Shown here: piece by piece, positions 9,073-20,870 of the stretch
Position numbering within the stretch: position 1 is the stretch's first letter
Layout: every line of letters begins with the position of its first letter
From: Streptococcus mutans
GTDB lineage: Bacteria; Bacillota; Bacilli; Lactobacillales; Streptococcaceae
Assembly (NCBI RefSeq): GCF_006739205.1
Contig: NZ_AP019720.1
Span: 1,302,001-1,366,000, forward strand
Direction: 5' to 3'
Length of the DNA stretch: 64,000 bases
Translations under genes and position numbers: made by a program
The notes under the pieces: model-generated
Told to the model about the DNA's origin: nothing
What the model saw: the letters and a program-made list of their open reading frames with translations, nothing else
The model's database searches: none

Positions 9073-9893
9073 TTAAAGCCTGTAAACGGCATACTTACCC
9101 AAAATTTTATAATGAATTCCAATACTTGTCAACTCTTCTAGTGCAAAAGAAACTAATTTTTCATTATGATTCTCAAAATCAATAATAAAGAAGTATTCTC
9201 CAAGAATTGTTTTTAAGGGACGGCTTTCAATTTTTGTTAAATCAATCCCTCGCCAAGCAAAAGTAGAAAGGGCTTTATAAAGCGCTCCGGGTAAATTATC
9301 AGGAAGCGTTAAAGCTAAAGAAATTTTTTGATCCTCCTCTTTTAGATGAATAGTGGGGGTTTCATCCCCTAAAACCCAAAATCGGGTATAATTTTCATCA
9401 ATTTCTTGAATATCTTTGGCAATAATGGATAAATGATATTCATCTGCAGCAGCATACGGTGCAATGGCTGCGTAATTCTCTTCAGGATGTTCTGCCACAA
9501 AACGAGCGGCATAGGCAGTGCTGGCAGTCATTTCAATTTTGACATCTGGATAGTGAGAACGAATATACTGTTTGCCTTGAGCAATGGCTTGAGGATGCGA
9601 AAAAATTGTCTCAATTGTTTTATCAGCAGAAGTTGACATTAGCTGTTGCTTAATAGGAAGAATAATTTCAGCGACTGCTTCTATTTTTGCCTGATGAAAA
9701 AGGTAATCAAAGGTTTCATGAACACTGCCTTCAATAGAATTTTCTACCGGAACAACGGCAAAACAAACCTGTTTGGACTCATAAGCCTTAATAACTTCAG
9801 TAATATTTTCAAAAGGAAGCAAATCTGCCGCAGGAAATGCATGCAAAGCGACATTATGAGTAAAAGAGCCGCTAGGCCCTAAATAAGCAATTT

Positions 9894-9897
<4 letters not shown>
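9073..9897 (-). CDS. pheA: Prephenate dehydratase
   Basis: A 274-residue monofunctional prephenate dehydratase converting prephenate to phenylpyruvate for phenylalanine synthesis. It begins MKIAYLGPSGSFTH, has the catalytic region NYTRFWVLGDE (Thr-Arg-Phe), and a C-terminal ACT domain (KISLALTLPDNLPGALYKAL) with the ESRPL phenylalanine-binding motif that gives feedback inhibition. No chorismate mutase domain is fused. The start overlaps the aroK stop by 4 bases (ATGA type), showing translational coupling. It competes with TyrA, encoded 2.3 kb upstream, for prephenate. Confidence 0.95.
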
Positions 9898-11661
<1,764 letters not shown>

Positions 11662-11672
11662 TTATTTTCTCT

Positions 11673-11681
11673 ATTTTACCA
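11673..11681 (-). promoter_or_regulatory. Extended -10 promoter for aroA-aroK-pheA
   Basis: On the minus strand TGGTAAAAT supplies a TGn-extended -10 about 27 bases before the aroA start and downstream of a terminator. A clear -35 is lacking. Confidence 0.5.
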
Positions 11682-11727
11682 TAACTGGCAGGAAATTTTA
11701 GAAAATTCTTTAACATTGCTTACAAAA

Positions 11728-11766
11728 AGAGCTTAGAAAAACGAAACAAACGTTTCCCTAAGCTCT
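11728..11766 (-). terminator. Terminator between the YlbF-like gene and aroA
   Basis: On the minus strand AGAGCTTAG and CTAAGCTCT form a 9-bp outer stem; inside it GGAAACG and CGTTTTT sequences can extend the pairing. The stem is followed by TTTTTG. It splits the aromatic cluster into an upstream and a downstream unit, or acts as an attenuator. Confidence 0.7.
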
Positions 11767-11808
11767 GAAATTTTCCTAAACGCCGTAAAGCTTTTGCTAC
11801 ACTCACAA

Positions 11809-12150
11809 TCATTTGGCAATATCTTGTAAAGGTGAAAAAATAATGCGTTCGATATCATTGACATAAACTCCAAGAGTTTGTTGAGCTGTAGCATATTCTT
11901 TTAAAAGTGGATTAGCTTCAATTTTTTGATTAAAACTTTGCATTTCCGTTTGAACCTCAGGAGTTGGTGCTTGTCCTGTTTGTATGAGGCCTTGAATTTT
12001 CATTTGAAATTCTGTGAATTCAGTCCACAATTTCTTAGCCTCTTCGTCTTCGTCAATCTTAGCTTTTGCTTGGACAAGGGCTTGATATTCTGGTAAAGCA
12101 CGAATACCGCGCTCCAACTCATTTGCTAAATCATATACATTTACTGTCAT
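11809..12150 (-). CDS. YlbF/YmcA (UPF0342) family protein
   Basis: A 113-residue all-helical protein, MTVNVYDLANELERGIRALPEY onward in family terms, with the long coiled segment KIDEDEEAKKLWTEFTEFQM and a second helix QKIEANPLLKEYATAQQTL. Related B. subtilis YlbF and YmcA act with YaaT in a complex that modulates RNase Y. It lies 10 bp after tyrA and ends just before the terminator that closes the upstream aro unit. No enzyme function in aromatic synthesis is expected. Confidence 0.85.
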   Translation of the reverse strand: MTVNVYDLANELERGIRALPEYQALVQAKAKIDEDEEAKKLWTEFTEFQMKIQGLIQTGQAPTPEVQTEMQSFNQKIEANPLLKEYATAQQTLGVYVNDIERIIFSPLQDIAK

Positions 12151-12160
12151 ATTTTCTCCT

Positions 12161-13267
12161 TTAATTTAAATAAACACGATAATTAGTATTTTTACGAATC
12201 AATTCCTGAGCACGTTTTAAATCACGCTCATTTTTGAAAGAAATCTGTAAGATACCATTAATATCTTCTCGGTTCTCTTCATTGATATGAACATTGACCA
12301 GAGAGGTTCCTCTCAGTAATTCGAGGATTTCCAAAATAACATTTTCTTCATCAGGAACATCAACATAAATATCATAAAAGCTATCGACACCAGCACGCTT
12401 ATGAATTTCCATATTTTTACGGATTTGCCGACTTTGATTAAAAAACGCCCAAATAGCATTTTCATCTCTAGCCTTAATCAAATTAGAAACCTCATCTAGA
12501 CGCTGCTTAAAATTTTCAATACGATCTAAAACGGCCTCTTGATTGGTCAAAAGAATACTAGTCCACATGCCGGGTTCACTTTCAGCAATTCGGGTCATAT
12601 CACGAAAACCACCCGCAGCAAAATGCTTGGTCATTTCATGACTTTCTGAAAAGTCACCGGCCTGCTTCATAAGACTCGAGGCGATAATATGCGGAAAATG
12701 ACTAATTTGACTCGTAACGCGGTCATGTTCTGCCGCATCAATTTCCACATACCTAGCATGCAAGCCTGATAAAAGATCCTGCAAGGCAGGAATAGTATTA
12801 GGTTTAGTTAGACATGATGGTGAAAAAATATAATATGCATTCTCAAAAAGATTGACATTTGCCGCAACAGCTCCTGATTTATGACTTCCAGCCATAGGAT
12901 GACTGCCTACAAATTGCACAGGCTTATCTTTAAGATAATATTCTGCAGCTCTAACAATTTCATATTTAGTAGAGCCGGCATCTGTAATAATGACATCTTC
13001 TTTTAAATCCAAATCTGCTAAAATTTTGATAAAATCAATTGTTTTTTTAATAGGTACTGCCAAGATAATGACATCTGCCAAAGCAGCAAATACTTTAAAA
13101 TCAGCTGTCGCCTCATCAACAATTCCGCGCTCAAGTGCAATATCACGTGACCTATCAGAACGATTGTAACCAACGATCTTATAATGAGGATGATCTCGTT
13201 TTATTCCCAAAGCAAGCGAAGCACCAATTAGTCCTAGTCCTGCAATATAAATTGTTTTTTCTTCCAT
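12161..13267 (-). CDS. tyrA: Prephenate dehydrogenase
   Basis: A 368-residue NAD-dependent prephenate dehydrogenase producing 4-hydroxyphenylpyruvate for tyrosine. The Rossmann loop GLGLIGASLALGI is at residues 10-22, the catalytic His lies in VGSHPMAGSHKSG, and DRVTSQISHFPH follows. The last 70 residues (SFYDIYVDVPDEENVILEI onward) form an ACT-like regulatory domain typical of the Gram-positive enzymes. It is located 63 bp after aroC and 10 bp before the YlbF-like gene. Confidence 0.95.
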   Translation of the reverse strand: MEEKTIYIAGLGLIGASLALGIKRDHPHYKIVGYNRSDRSRDIALERGIVDEATADFKVFAALADVIILAVPIKKTIDFIKILADLDLKEDVIITDAGSTKYEIVRAAEYYLKDKPVQFVGSHPMAGSHKSGAVAANVNLFENAYYIFSPSCLTKPNTIPALQDLLSGLHARYVEIDAAEHDRVTSQISHFPHIIASSLMKQAGDFSESHEMTKHFAAGGFRDMTRIAESEPGMWTSILLTNQEAVLDRIENFKQRLDEVSNLIKARDENAIWAFFNQSRQIRKNMEIHKRAGVDSFYDIYVDVPDEENVILEILELLRGTSLVNVHINEENREDINGILQISFKNERDLKRAQELIRKNTNYRVYLN

Positions 13268-13330
13268 ATTTTCTCCACTATAAGCCCATGCTTAAGAGAC
13301 CTTTTCTACTGTGTATGGACTCCTAAGTCT

Positions 13331-14497
13331 TTAAAATTCTTTGATAAATTTTTGATGGCTTTTCACAGCTTCTTTTAGCTCTTCCATATTATCTGAAGAA
13401 AACTTATTCAAAATTTCTGTTGCTAAAACTGTCGCAACGACTCCTTCCATAACTACTGCAGCGGCGGGAACAGCTGTTGGGTCCGAACGTTCAACACTGG
13501 CCTTATATGGTTCGTGTGTTTCAATATCAACACTCATCAAAGGCTTATAAAGTGTCGGAATAGGCTTCATAACCCCACGAACAACAATAGGCTGTCCATT
13601 AGTCATACCGCCTTCAAAACCACCAAGATTGTTGGACTTACGCCTATAGCCATCTTCTTTAGACCAAGTAATCTCATCCATGACATCGCTGCCTTTGAGA
13701 TAACCATCCTTAAAGCCTAAGCCAAATTCAACACCCTTGAAGGCATTGATGGAAACAACTCCTTGAGCTATTTGGGCATCTAATTTGCGATCCCATTGAA
13801 CATAAGAGCCTAAACCAACTGGAACACCACCAACAACAGTTTCAATAATACCGCCGATAGTGTTGCCTTCTTTTTTAATCTGATCAATATAATCCTTGAT
13901 TTCTTGCTCATGTTCTTGGTTAACAACGGAAATTTCAGATTGACTTGCTCGTTCTTTAATCTCAGCTACTGTCAGATTTTCAGGAACATCAACTTCAATG
14001 CCGCCCAAAACAACAACGTGGCTAGCAATAGCTATCTCAAGTTCTTCTAAAAGACGTTTAGCTACTGATCCCACTGCCACACGCATAGTTGTTTCACGCG
14101 CACTTGAGCGCTCCAAACTGTTGCGCAAATCAGAAAAACGATATTTCATACCACCAACCAAATCTGCATGTCCCGGACGGGGTTTGGTTAATTTTCGAAT
14201 TGATTTTTTCTTATCTTCAATATCAGCAGCACTCATGATTTCAGTCCAATTTTTAAAATCACGATTAGTGACATTGAGTGTAATTGGACTTCCCATAGTC
14301 AAACCATGGCGAACACCTGAAGTGATTTCCACTTGATCAGATTCGATCTTCATACGGCCGCCACGACCATAACCTCCTTGCCGCCGCTTTAATTCAGCAT
14401 TAATATAGTCGGCTGTCAGAGGAAGACCTGCTGGCACTCCTTCAATAATAGCTGTCAGACGAGGACCATGCGATTCCCCAGCTGTAAAATATCTCAT
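13331..14497 (-). CDS. aroC: Chorismate synthase
   Basis: A 388-residue FMN-dependent enzyme converting EPSP to chorismate. [12 protein letters not shown] is the diagnostic N-terminus, followed by [25 protein letters not shown] and [12 protein letters not shown]. The C-terminal region [16 protein letters not shown] carries the conserved Asp-Pro segment. The length is normal for the Gram-positive enzyme. It begins one base after aroB ends, so translation is probably coupled. Confidence 0.96.
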   Translation of the reverse strand: MRYFTAGESHGPRLTAIIEGVPAGLPLTADYINAELKRRQGGYGRGGRMKIESDQVEITSGVRHGLTMGSPITLNVTNRDFKNWTEIMSAADIEDKKKSIRKLTKPRPGHADLVGGMKYRFSDLRNSLERSSARETTMRVAVGSVAKRLLEELEIAIASHVVVLGGIEVDVPENLTVAEIKERASQSEISVVNQEHEQEIKDYIDQIKKEGNTIGGIIETVVGGVPVGLGSYVQWDRKLDAQIAQGVVSINAFKGVEFGLGFKDGYLKGSDVMDEITWSKEDGYRRKSNNLGGFEGGMTNGQPIVVRGVMKPIPTLYKPLMSVDIETHEPYKASVERSDPTAVPAAAVVMEGVVATVLATEILNKFSSDNMEELKEAVKSHQKFIKEF

Positions 14498-14498
14498 C

Positions 14499-15566
14499 TC
14501 ACTTCTCCAAATACTCTTTCATTTCTTCTAGGCTGATTTGATTGATAGCAGCCTGTCCTAGTTGGGGAACAACAACCATTTTTATCATTTGGCCACGCGT
14601 TTTTTTATCATGCTTTAATGCTTGGTACATAGGTTCAACATTCCACGGACTATAGTCAGTAGGTAAGCCAAATTTCAAACACATGGCCTCTATTTTTTCT
14701 GTTATTCCTTGCGGCATGAGTCCTTTTGTCTCAGCAATACGCGAAATCTGAACCATCCCAATAGCCACGGCTTCGCCATGCATCACTTTGCCATAACCTG
14801 CAGTCGCTTCAATAGCATGACCAATAGTATGACCAAAATTGAGGTAAAGACGAACACCATTATCCAATTCGTCCTCAACAACAATCTGACGCTTCACATT
14901 GCAAGAATGATAAATAATCTTTTCAGCATTTTCTAAAATAGAGTCTGTTGAACCATCTAAGTCTTTTAGAATTTCCCATAATTCAACATCAGCAATCAAA
15001 CCATATTTAATAACTTCCCCCATACCTTCAATAAGTTCACGCTTACCAAGTGTATTGAGTGTATCTGGATCAATTAAGACACCATCTGGCTGAGTAAAAG
15101 TGCCCACCATGTTTTTCGCAAGAGGCGTATTAACACCTGTCTTACCACCTATGGACGAATCTACCTGCGCTGTCAGACTGGTGGGAATTTGCAAAAAATG
15201 AATGCCGCGCATATAAGTCGAAGCGACAAATCCAGCCAAATCTCCAACGACACCGCCGCCAAGAGCAATGATACCATCGCTTCTTGTCATACCTTGTTTG
15301 AGCAAAAACTCATAGGCTTTATTGACAGTCGTCAAATTTTTACTGGCTTCACCTTCCAAAAAGTCAAAAACAACAATTTCAAAACCAGCATCTTCAAGAC
15401 CAAGTTTAACTTTTTCAGCATAAAGACTACCTACACGGTTATCTGTTATTAAAGCAATTTTTTGTGGTTGCCAAAGTTCCTTAACCCATTGTCCCACTTT
15501 TGACAAACTACCTTTTTCAATGATAATATCATAAGGTTTACGAGGAAGATTAACGTTTAATTTCAT
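14499..15566 (-). CDS. aroB: 3-dehydroquinate synthase
   Basis: A 355-residue NAD- and metal-dependent enzyme converting DAHP to 3-dehydroquinate. It shows [15 protein letters not shown] for NAD binding, [19 protein letters not shown], and the metal-binding residues in GEVIKYGL (Glu), [11 protein letters not shown] (His) and [10 protein letters not shown] (His). It sits 13 bp from aroE and one base from aroC. No DAHP synthase gene is in the window, so the first pathway step is encoded elsewhere. Confidence 0.96.
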   Translation of the reverse strand: MKLNVNLPRKPYDIIIEKGSLSKVGQWVKELWQPQKIALITDNRVGSLYAEKVKLGLEDAGFEIVVFDFLEGEASKNLTTVNKAYEFLLKQGMTRSDGIIALGGGVVGDLAGFVASTYMRGIHFLQIPTSLTAQVDSSIGGKTGVNTPLAKNMVGTFTQPDGVLIDPDTLNTLGKRELIEGMGEVIKYGLIADVELWEILKDLDGSTDSILENAEKIIYHSCNVKRQIVVEDELDNGVRLYLNFGHTIGHAIEATAGYGKVMHGEAVAIGMVQISRIAETKGLMPQGITEKIEAMCLKFGLPTDYSPWNVEPMYQALKHDKKTRGQMIKMVVVPQLGQAAINQISLEEMKEYLEK

Positions 15567-15579
15567 AAAATCACCTGTT

Positions 15580-16449
15580 TTATTTAGACTTGTATTTTTT
15601 TTCTAGAGCCTGCCAGATTTCCTGACTCGGCATTTCTTTACCAGTCCAAAGTTCAAAAGCTGCAGCCGCCTGAAAAAGAAGCATGCCCAAACCATTCACA
15701 GCCTTTAACCCACGACTGCGTACTAAGCGTAAAAATGGTGTTTCAAAGGGTTGATAAATGACATCTGCAACCATAAGGTTTGGTGGAAATTCAAAACTAT
15801 CATTAATAATCATTGATTTGCCATCCATACCAACATTGGTCGCATTAACAAATAAATCAGATACTAATACCTTTTTTTGAATCATGTTTAAGTCCTCAAC
15901 AGGAAACACTTCAATAGCAGCGCCTGTTTTACTTGATATTTGTTTAGCTTTTTCTTTTGTTTTTTCAAGAAAGGCTGTTTGATTAAAAATATTAATTTTC
16001 TTAACACCATTGATAGCTGCTTGTGCAATAATGGCAGTTGCAGCTCCTCCGCCACCAAGTATGGTTATGACCTTATCTGCAACATCGAAATCTGCAAAGG
16101 TTCCCAAACTCTTAAAGAAACCAAAACCATCTGTATTGTAACCGATCAATCTGCCATCACGATTAACAATAGTATTAACAGCCCCAATTAAATCTGCTGC
16201 TTTCGTTACTTCATCAAGATAAGGAATAACTGCCTGCTTGTAAGGCATGGAGATGTTAATGCCAAACATATCATAACGCATGATATTTTCTAAAGTTACT
16301 TGCAGTTCTGACTCTGGAATATCCCAAGCAACATAAACACCATTGACACCAGTTTTTTCAAAAGCGTAGTTGTGAATAAAAGGTGAGATAGAATGTTTAA
16401 TTGGTGTCGCGACAACAGCTGCTAAACGTGTATAACCATCAATTTGCAT
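15580..16449 (-). CDS. aroE: Shikimate dehydrogenase
   Basis: A 289-residue NADP-dependent enzyme reducing 3-dehydroshikimate. The substrate site [11 protein letters not shown] and the catalytic lysine in [10 protein letters not shown] are visible. [11 protein letters not shown] has the catalytic Asp, and the nucleotide loop [16 protein letters not shown] follows, then NATNVGMDG. The start overlaps aroD by 11 bases. It is encoded directly after aroD, matching the order of reactions 3 and 4. Confidence 0.95.
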   Translation of the reverse strand: MQIDGYTRLAAVVATPIKHSISPFIHNYAFEKTGVNGVYVAWDIPESELQVTLENIMRYDMFGINISMPYKQAVIPYLDEVTKAADLIGAVNTIVNRDGRLIGYNTDGFGFFKSLGTFADFDVADKVITILGGGGAATAIIAQAAINGVKKINIFNQTAFLEKTKEKAKQISSKTGAAIEVFPVEDLNMIQKKVLVSDLFVNATNVGMDGKSMIINDSFEFPPNLMVADVIYQPFETPFLRLVRSRGLKAVNGLGMLLFQAAAAFELWTGKEMPSQEIWQALEKKYKSK

Positions 16450-17116
16450 CTAGAACCTCCTTAATTTTACGCATATCTGCCAAAGAAATCTGTCCCGGAG
16501 CGCTTTCTTGTTCCAAGCTGGCAAAGGTCCACGAACTGCCTATTAAATCAGCTGCTAAACGTGATATCCGACCTAGTTTCGACATAGACATAGTCACATA
16601 TTCCTGATTGGGATTTAAAGTTTTAAAACCTCTTGTATAGTTCATCAAATCAAGAACATCCTGTTCATTTTTAGGCATGACAGCAATCTTGACAACACGC
16701 GGAGCTAAAGCTGTTAACTCTGAAAAGACTTCCATTAAATTTTCTGGTGTTTCTTCAAAATTGTGATAAGACAAAATAAGATTTGAAAAATCATACATTT
16801 CCTCTAAAACATCACGGTAGGAAAAATATTCAAAGTCAATGTAATCAGGCTGATAAAGAGCCGCAATATCACGGATGATAGCAAGATAGTCTTCATTAGA
16901 AAGAGAAATATTTCCTCCTTCTTTTTCTGTACGCAAAGTAAAAATCACTTCATGACCCGAGAACTTTTCAAAAATAGCCGGTGCTACCGTTAAAATATCA
17001 TCTTTAACTAAATAATCTGCCCGCCATTCAATAATATCTGTACTATCAATCCTCGTTAAATCAAGTTGGTTAGCCTCTTCAATATTTTGAGGCATAACAG
17101 GAACTACTATTTTCAT
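16439..17116 (-). CDS. aroD: 3-dehydroquinate dehydratase, type I
   Basis: A 225-residue class I (Schiff base) dehydroquinase. [10 protein letters not shown] at residues 27-36 carries the substrate-binding [11 protein letters not shown] has the catalytic His, and [14 protein letters not shown] the Schiff-base lysine. The ATG at 17116 is chosen because the longer frame relies on a GTG lying within the ribosome binding region (AGGTG). It forms the first aro gene after the RlmI-like methyltransferase, six bases upstream. Confidence 0.94.
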   Translation of the reverse strand: MKIVVPVMPQNIEEANQLDLTRIDSTDIIEWRADYLVKDDILTVAPAIFEKFSGHEVIFTLRTEKEGGNISLSNEDYLAIIRDIAALYQPDYIDFEYFSYRDVLEEMYDFSNLILSYHNFEETPENLMEVFSELTALAPRVVKIAVMPKNEQDVLDLMNYTRGFKTLNPNQEYVTMSMSKLGRISRLAADLIGSSWTFASLEQESAPGQISLADMRKIKEVLDAN

Positions 17117-17122
17117 ATACAC

Positions 17123-18280
17123 CTAAACCTTTATTGTAAATACTTTTAAATAATTGCTGCTTTCGTCTTGAACATTTACTGCAAAATCACTTGGCAATTG
17201 CTGTAAATCAAGATAAGTATGCTTTTGTTTTCCGAAACCTTTTTCGATTTGTTTTTTAAACTGAGAAACTGTCATATTAGCTGCATTCGTTGAAGCAATG
17301 ATAAGACCGTTTTCAGATAAAATCTCCAACCCCTGTCTAATTAACTTATGATAATCTTTGGAAACAGAAAAAACCTCTTTTTTATTTCTGGCAAAACTAG
17401 GAGGATCAATAATAATAATATCATAGGTTAAGTGATGACGCCTAGCATATTTAAAATAGTCGAAAACATCCATGACCACTAATTGATGATTTGCCATGTC
17501 CAAATGATTCGCCTCAAAATGAGCCAAGGACAGAGCTCTTGAGCGTTTAGCCAAATCCACCGAAGTCGTTGCCATTGCACCGCCCATAGCAGCAGCAACA
17601 GAAAAAGCTGCTGTGTATGAAAAGAGATTTAAAACAGTTTTTCCCGCAGCTGATCCATTAATCAACTCATTTCTTACTTGGCGCTGGTCCAAAAAAATAC
17701 CTGTCATGAGACCATCGTTTAAGAAGACATTATAAGATATCCCATTTTCCAAAATAAGAAATTGTTCTGGTGCTTCTTGACCATAAAGATGAGCAGAAAC
17801 ATTATCAATCCCTTTGAATCGAATCTTCTCATAGGCACCTAAAAAATTCGGATACACTTGACGAAAAGCAGCTACTATCTCATCTCTAATCTGATAAACA
17901 AAAGAATTGTACCAAGAAAAAAGCACAAAATCACCATAGCAATCAATTGTCACACCACCAAAAGAATCACCATCTTGATTAAAAAGACGGTAGGCTGTTG
18001 TTAATTTAGAATGAGCAAAATTTTTTCGCTTATCTTTAGACCATTGAAATAATTTAATAAAATAAGTCACATTAAGTGATACTTTTTTAGGTGAGATCAA
18101 CCAACCAACGCCTTTATTTTGCTTTGATAAATAGGCTGTTCCTAAAAAAATATCTGCGTCAGAATATAACTGAACAACTTGATTATCCAAATTTAAATTT
18201 GGATAATCTCTGCTACTTAATAATTGCACCCCTCGTTTAAGTTTTTTCTCCGCAAAAGAACCCACCATAAGTTTAATCAT
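17123..18280 (-). CDS. RlmI-like PUA-domain rRNA (cytosine-C5)-methyltransferase
   Basis: A 385-residue class I SAM methyltransferase of the RlmI family. An N-terminal PUA-like part (KLKRGVQLLSSRDYP onward, about residues 12-80) binds RNA. The catalytic part shows FLDQRQVRNEL, the SAM loop NLFSYTAAFSVAAAMGGA, TSVDLAKRS, and the DPPSFARNKK motif; DYHKLI precedes the C-terminal strands. The frame is open to 18409, but that reaches into the divergent ltaS promoter. The ATG at 18280 sits exactly seven bases after a TATAAT box and matches the usual family start, suggesting a leaderless message; ATG 18289 is the alternative. It probably leads the upstream aro operon. Confidence 0.82.
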   Translation of the reverse strand: MIKLMVGSFAEKKLKRGVQLLSSRDYPNLNLDNQVVQLYSDADIFLGTAYLSKQNKGVGWLISPKKVSLNVTYFIKLFQWSKDKRKNFAHSKLTTAYRLFNQDGDSFGGVTIDCYGDFVLFSWYNSFVYQIRDEIVAAFRQVYPNFLGAYEKIRFKGIDNVSAHLYGQEAPEQFLILENGISYNVFLNDGLMTGIFLDQRQVRNELINGSAAGKTVLNLFSYTAAFSVAAAMGGAMATTSVDLAKRSRALSLAHFEANHLDMANHQLVVMDVFDYFKYARRHHLTYDIIIIDPPSFARNKKEVFSVSKDYHKLIRQGLEILSENGLIIASTNAANMTVSQFKKQIEKGFGKQKHTYLDLQQLPSDFAVNVQDESSNYLKVFTIKV

Positions 18281-18287
18281 ATCAATC

Positions 18288-18293
18288 ATTATA
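18288..18293 (-). promoter_or_regulatory. Candidate -10 for the RlmI-aro operon
   Basis: TATAAT on the minus strand lies directly before the methyltransferase start; no ribosome binding site separates it from the ATG at 18280. The -35 region is weak. Confidence 0.45.
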
Positions 18294-18357
18294 ACAAAAA
18301 ATTCAGAAAATTTCTCCCTTAAAAAAACATTTCTGTCATCTGCCAAAAATAAAATTA

Positions 18358-18366
18358 TGTTATAAT
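18358..18366 (+). promoter_or_regulatory. Extended -10 promoter for ltaS
   Basis: TGTTATAAT supplies a TGn-extended consensus -10 about 47 bases before the ltaS start, which has AAGGA as ribosome binding site. Confidence 0.6.
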
Positions 18367-18412
18367 CAAATAATAAGATTTTATCTCTTGAAAATGGTAA
18401 GGAAATCATATA

Positions 18413-20566
18413 ATGAAAAAAATCGCTAAATTTCTCTTAAGCGCTGTTAATACCCGTTTAGGGTTTATTTTAACGCTTGTATTCATTTATTGGCTAAAAA
18501 CAATTTGGGCTTATAATGTTGATTTTAGTTTAGATTTAGACAAATCATACCAATTTTTTTTGACACTAATAAACCCCATTCCCATTAGTTTGTTGCTGTT
18601 AGGATTGGCACTTTATATCAAAAATACACGCATCTTTTATTTCACTGCGATTGTTATTTATACTCTACTTAATATTCTTCTCATTGCTAATTCTATTTAC
18701 TTTCGAGAATTTTCAGACTTTCTAACAGTTAGTGCAGCACTAGCAAGCAGCAAGACTTCTGCTGGTTTAGGGGCTTCTGCCCTTAATTTATTGAGACCTT
18801 GGGATGCTATCTATATTCTAGATTATGTCATTTTAATCACTCTTTTTTCTCTTAAAAAACTTTCTTTTGACCAAAGACCCTTCAACAAAAGAGCTAGCTT
18901 TGCTATTTCTGCTCTCTCAGGTCTCCTTTTTTCTGTCAATCTTTTCATGGCTGAAATTGATCGGCCTGAATTACTAACACGTGGGTTTTCAAATATTTAT
19001 GTTGTCCGTGCTTTAGGGTTGCCAGCATTCAGTGCCTACAGTGCTAATCAAACTTACCAAACACAAAAAGTACGCTCAGAAGCAACTGCTTCTGAATTCA
19101 ATACTGTTAAAAAATATGTAAAAGAACATTATGCCGCTCCCAACCCTAAATACTACGGGCTTGCAAAGGGTAAAAATGTCATTGTGCTTCATTTAGAAAG
19201 TTTTCAGCAATTTCTGATTGATTATAAGCTCAATATTGATGGCAAACAATATGAAGTAACACCTTTTTTGAATTCACTTTACCATTCTAAGGAAACATTT
19301 GCTTTTTCAAACTTCTTCCATCAAGTTAAGGCCGGAAAGACTTCTGATGCTGAAACATTAATGGAGACATCACTCTTTGGTTTAAACCAAGGCTCCTTCT
19401 TCGTTCAATACGGAGGTGATAATACACAGCAGGCTGCACCGCATATTCTAAAGGATACCAACAATTACAGCAGTGCCGTCTTTCATGGTAATATCGGTAC
19501 TTTCTGGAACCGTAATAATGCCTACAAACAATTGGGCTATCAACATTTCTTTGATCAATCTTATATGTCAAAAATGACTAAGGACAACTCTTTCCAATAT
19601 GGGCTTAATGATAAAGTTATGTTTGCAGATTCCATTAAATACTTGGAACACATGCAACAGCCTTTCTACACAAAATTTATCACCGTTTCGAATCACTACC
19701 CTTATCAAAGTTTAGATGGTGATGATACTGGCTTTCCTCTTGCCAAAACAGAAGATAAAACAATTAATGGCTACTTTGCTACAGCTAACTATCTAGATGC
19801 TGCTATCAAAGATTTCTTTGATTACTTAAAAGCCTCTGGTTTATACAAAAATTCCATTATTGTTATGTATGGTGACCACTATGGTATTGCTAATTCAAGA
19901 AATACTGATCTTGCACCACTTTTAGGCAAGGATTCACAAACTTGGACTGAATACAACAATGCTATGTTACAGCGTGTTCCTTATATGATTCACGTTCCCG
20001 GAACAGATAAAGGATTTATCAGTAACACCTATGGCGGAGAAGTTGATGCTTTGCCAACACTGCTTCACCTTTTGGGTATTGATAATAAAAATTATATTGA
20101 ACTAGGACAAGATTTACTATCTCCTAACAACAAGCAGCTTGTTGCTTTCCGTTCCGAAGGTAATTATATTACACCTAATTATACAAGTTACAGTGGCCGT
20201 GTTTACGACACTAAAACAGGTGTTGAGATCACAAATCCAGACGAAGCAACGACTGCTAAACTGAAAGAACTTCGTGATGCAGCAGACAAACAGTTAAATA
20301 CAAGCGATAACATTCAAACAGGTGATTTACTGCGTTTTGATAAGGATAGTGGTCTAAAACCAATTGATATCGGTTCTATTTCATATAAAAAGGATTCTCT
20401 GAAGAAACTAAAGAAGATTGAAAAGAAACTAGATAAGAATTCAACCAGTCTTTATAGCAAAAATGGTAACAAATCAACTCAAGATTTATACAAGGCACCA
20501 AGTTATAAAGAACTACACCCAGAAGAATCATCAAAAGAATCCTCAACAACTACATCATCAAAATAA
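18413..20566 (+). CDS. ltaS: Lipoteichoic acid synthase
   Basis: A 717-residue membrane-bound sulphatase-fold enzyme polymerising glycerol phosphate from phosphatidylglycerol onto the glycolipid anchor. Five transmembrane helices occupy about residues 12-185. The extracellular domain shows the metal ligand E262 in HLESFQQF, the threonine nucleophile T310 in KAGKTSDAE, and D488/H489 in YGDHYGI. The C-terminal 60 residues are charged and Ser/Thr-rich (ending SSKESSTTTSSK), longer than the S. aureus enzyme. The gene is alone between divergent rlmI/aro and a terminator. Confidence 0.94.
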   Translation: MKKIAKFLLSAVNTRLGFILTLVFIYWLKTIWAYNVDFSLDLDKSYQFFLTLINPIPISLLLLGLALYIKNTRIFYFTAIVIYTLLNILLIANSIYFREFSDFLTVSAALASSKTSAGLGASALNLLRPWDAIYILDYVILITLFSLKKLSFDQRPFNKRASFAISALSGLLFSVNLFMAEIDRPELLTRGFSNIYVVRALGLPAFSAYSANQTYQTQKVRSEATASEFNTVKKYVKEHYAAPNPKYYGLAKGKNVIVLHLESFQQFLIDYKLNIDGKQYEVTPFLNSLYHSKETFAFSNFFHQVKAGKTSDAETLMETSLFGLNQGSFFVQYGGDNTQQAAPHILKDTNNYSSAVFHGNIGTFWNRNNAYKQLGYQHFFDQSYMSKMTKDNSFQYGLNDKVMFADSIKYLEHMQQPFYTKFITVSNHYPYQSLDGDDTGFPLAKTEDKTINGYFATANYLDAAIKDFFDYLKASGLYKNSIIVMYGDHYGIANSRNTDLAPLLGKDSQTWTEYNNAMLQRVPYMIHVPGTDKGFISNTYGGEVDALPTLLHLLGIDNKNYIELGQDLLSPNNKQLVAFRSEGNYITPNYTSYSGRVYDTKTGVEITNPDEATTAKLKELRDAADKQLNTSDNIQTGDLLRFDKDSGLKPIDIGSISYKKDSLKKLKKIEKKLDKNSTSLYSKNGNKSTQDLYKAPSYKELHPEESSKESSTTTSSK

Positions 20567-20586
20567 CAAGCTTATCCAAATAAAAG

Positions 20587-20619
20587 AAACTGGAAATTCC
20601 TAATCTAACTTTCCAGTTT
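20587..20619 (+). terminator. Terminator after ltaS
   Basis: AAACTGGAAA and TTTCCAGTTT pair perfectly over 10 bp around a 13-base loop, 20 bases after the ltaS stop. The T run is short (TTTA). Confidence 0.65.
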
Positions 20620-20687
20620 ACAATAAATATAGGTTGGAAAAATACTGAAATTATAGTAATTAAACGTTTTTTACCCTATCACTGATT

Positions 20688-20761
20688 TTATGAGAAACGA
20701 AAAAGCAATCGTATGTACTTCCGCCAAGCCACACACGATTGCCTTATATATTGTCTCATAA
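20688..20761. repeat. Nested two-arm inverted repeat
   Basis: Outer arms TTATGAGA/TCTCATAA (20688-20695, 20754-20761) enclose inner arms GCAATCGT/ACGATTGC (20705-20712, 20735-20742), separated by asymmetric A-rich and AT-rich bulges. The loop carries GTACTTCCGCCAAGCC. No ORF is present. It looks like a folded RNA or a small miniature element, not a simple terminator. Confidence 0.55.
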
Positions 20762-20870
20762 CACAAATAACTATTTATGTGACCTTCAGCCTTCAACCCA
20801 AATCAATAAAGTCTTCTTCTATCGCTAAGGGCTGCACTTGTCCACCTACTGCAATAATAGTCTTTCTTTA

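Noticed and set aside
13998..14336. 112-residue plus-strand ORF
   Set aside because: Antisense to aroC, with no ribosome binding site or family resemblance.
17123..18409. Longer 428-residue form of the RlmI-like protein
   Set aside because: The extra 40-odd residues would run into the divergent ltaS promoter, do not look like the PUA domain start, and lack a ribosome site.
20705..20742. Possible simple terminator of the HAD gene
   Set aside because: No U-run follows the inner stem; the outer arms are separated by long bulges, so a structured element fits better.
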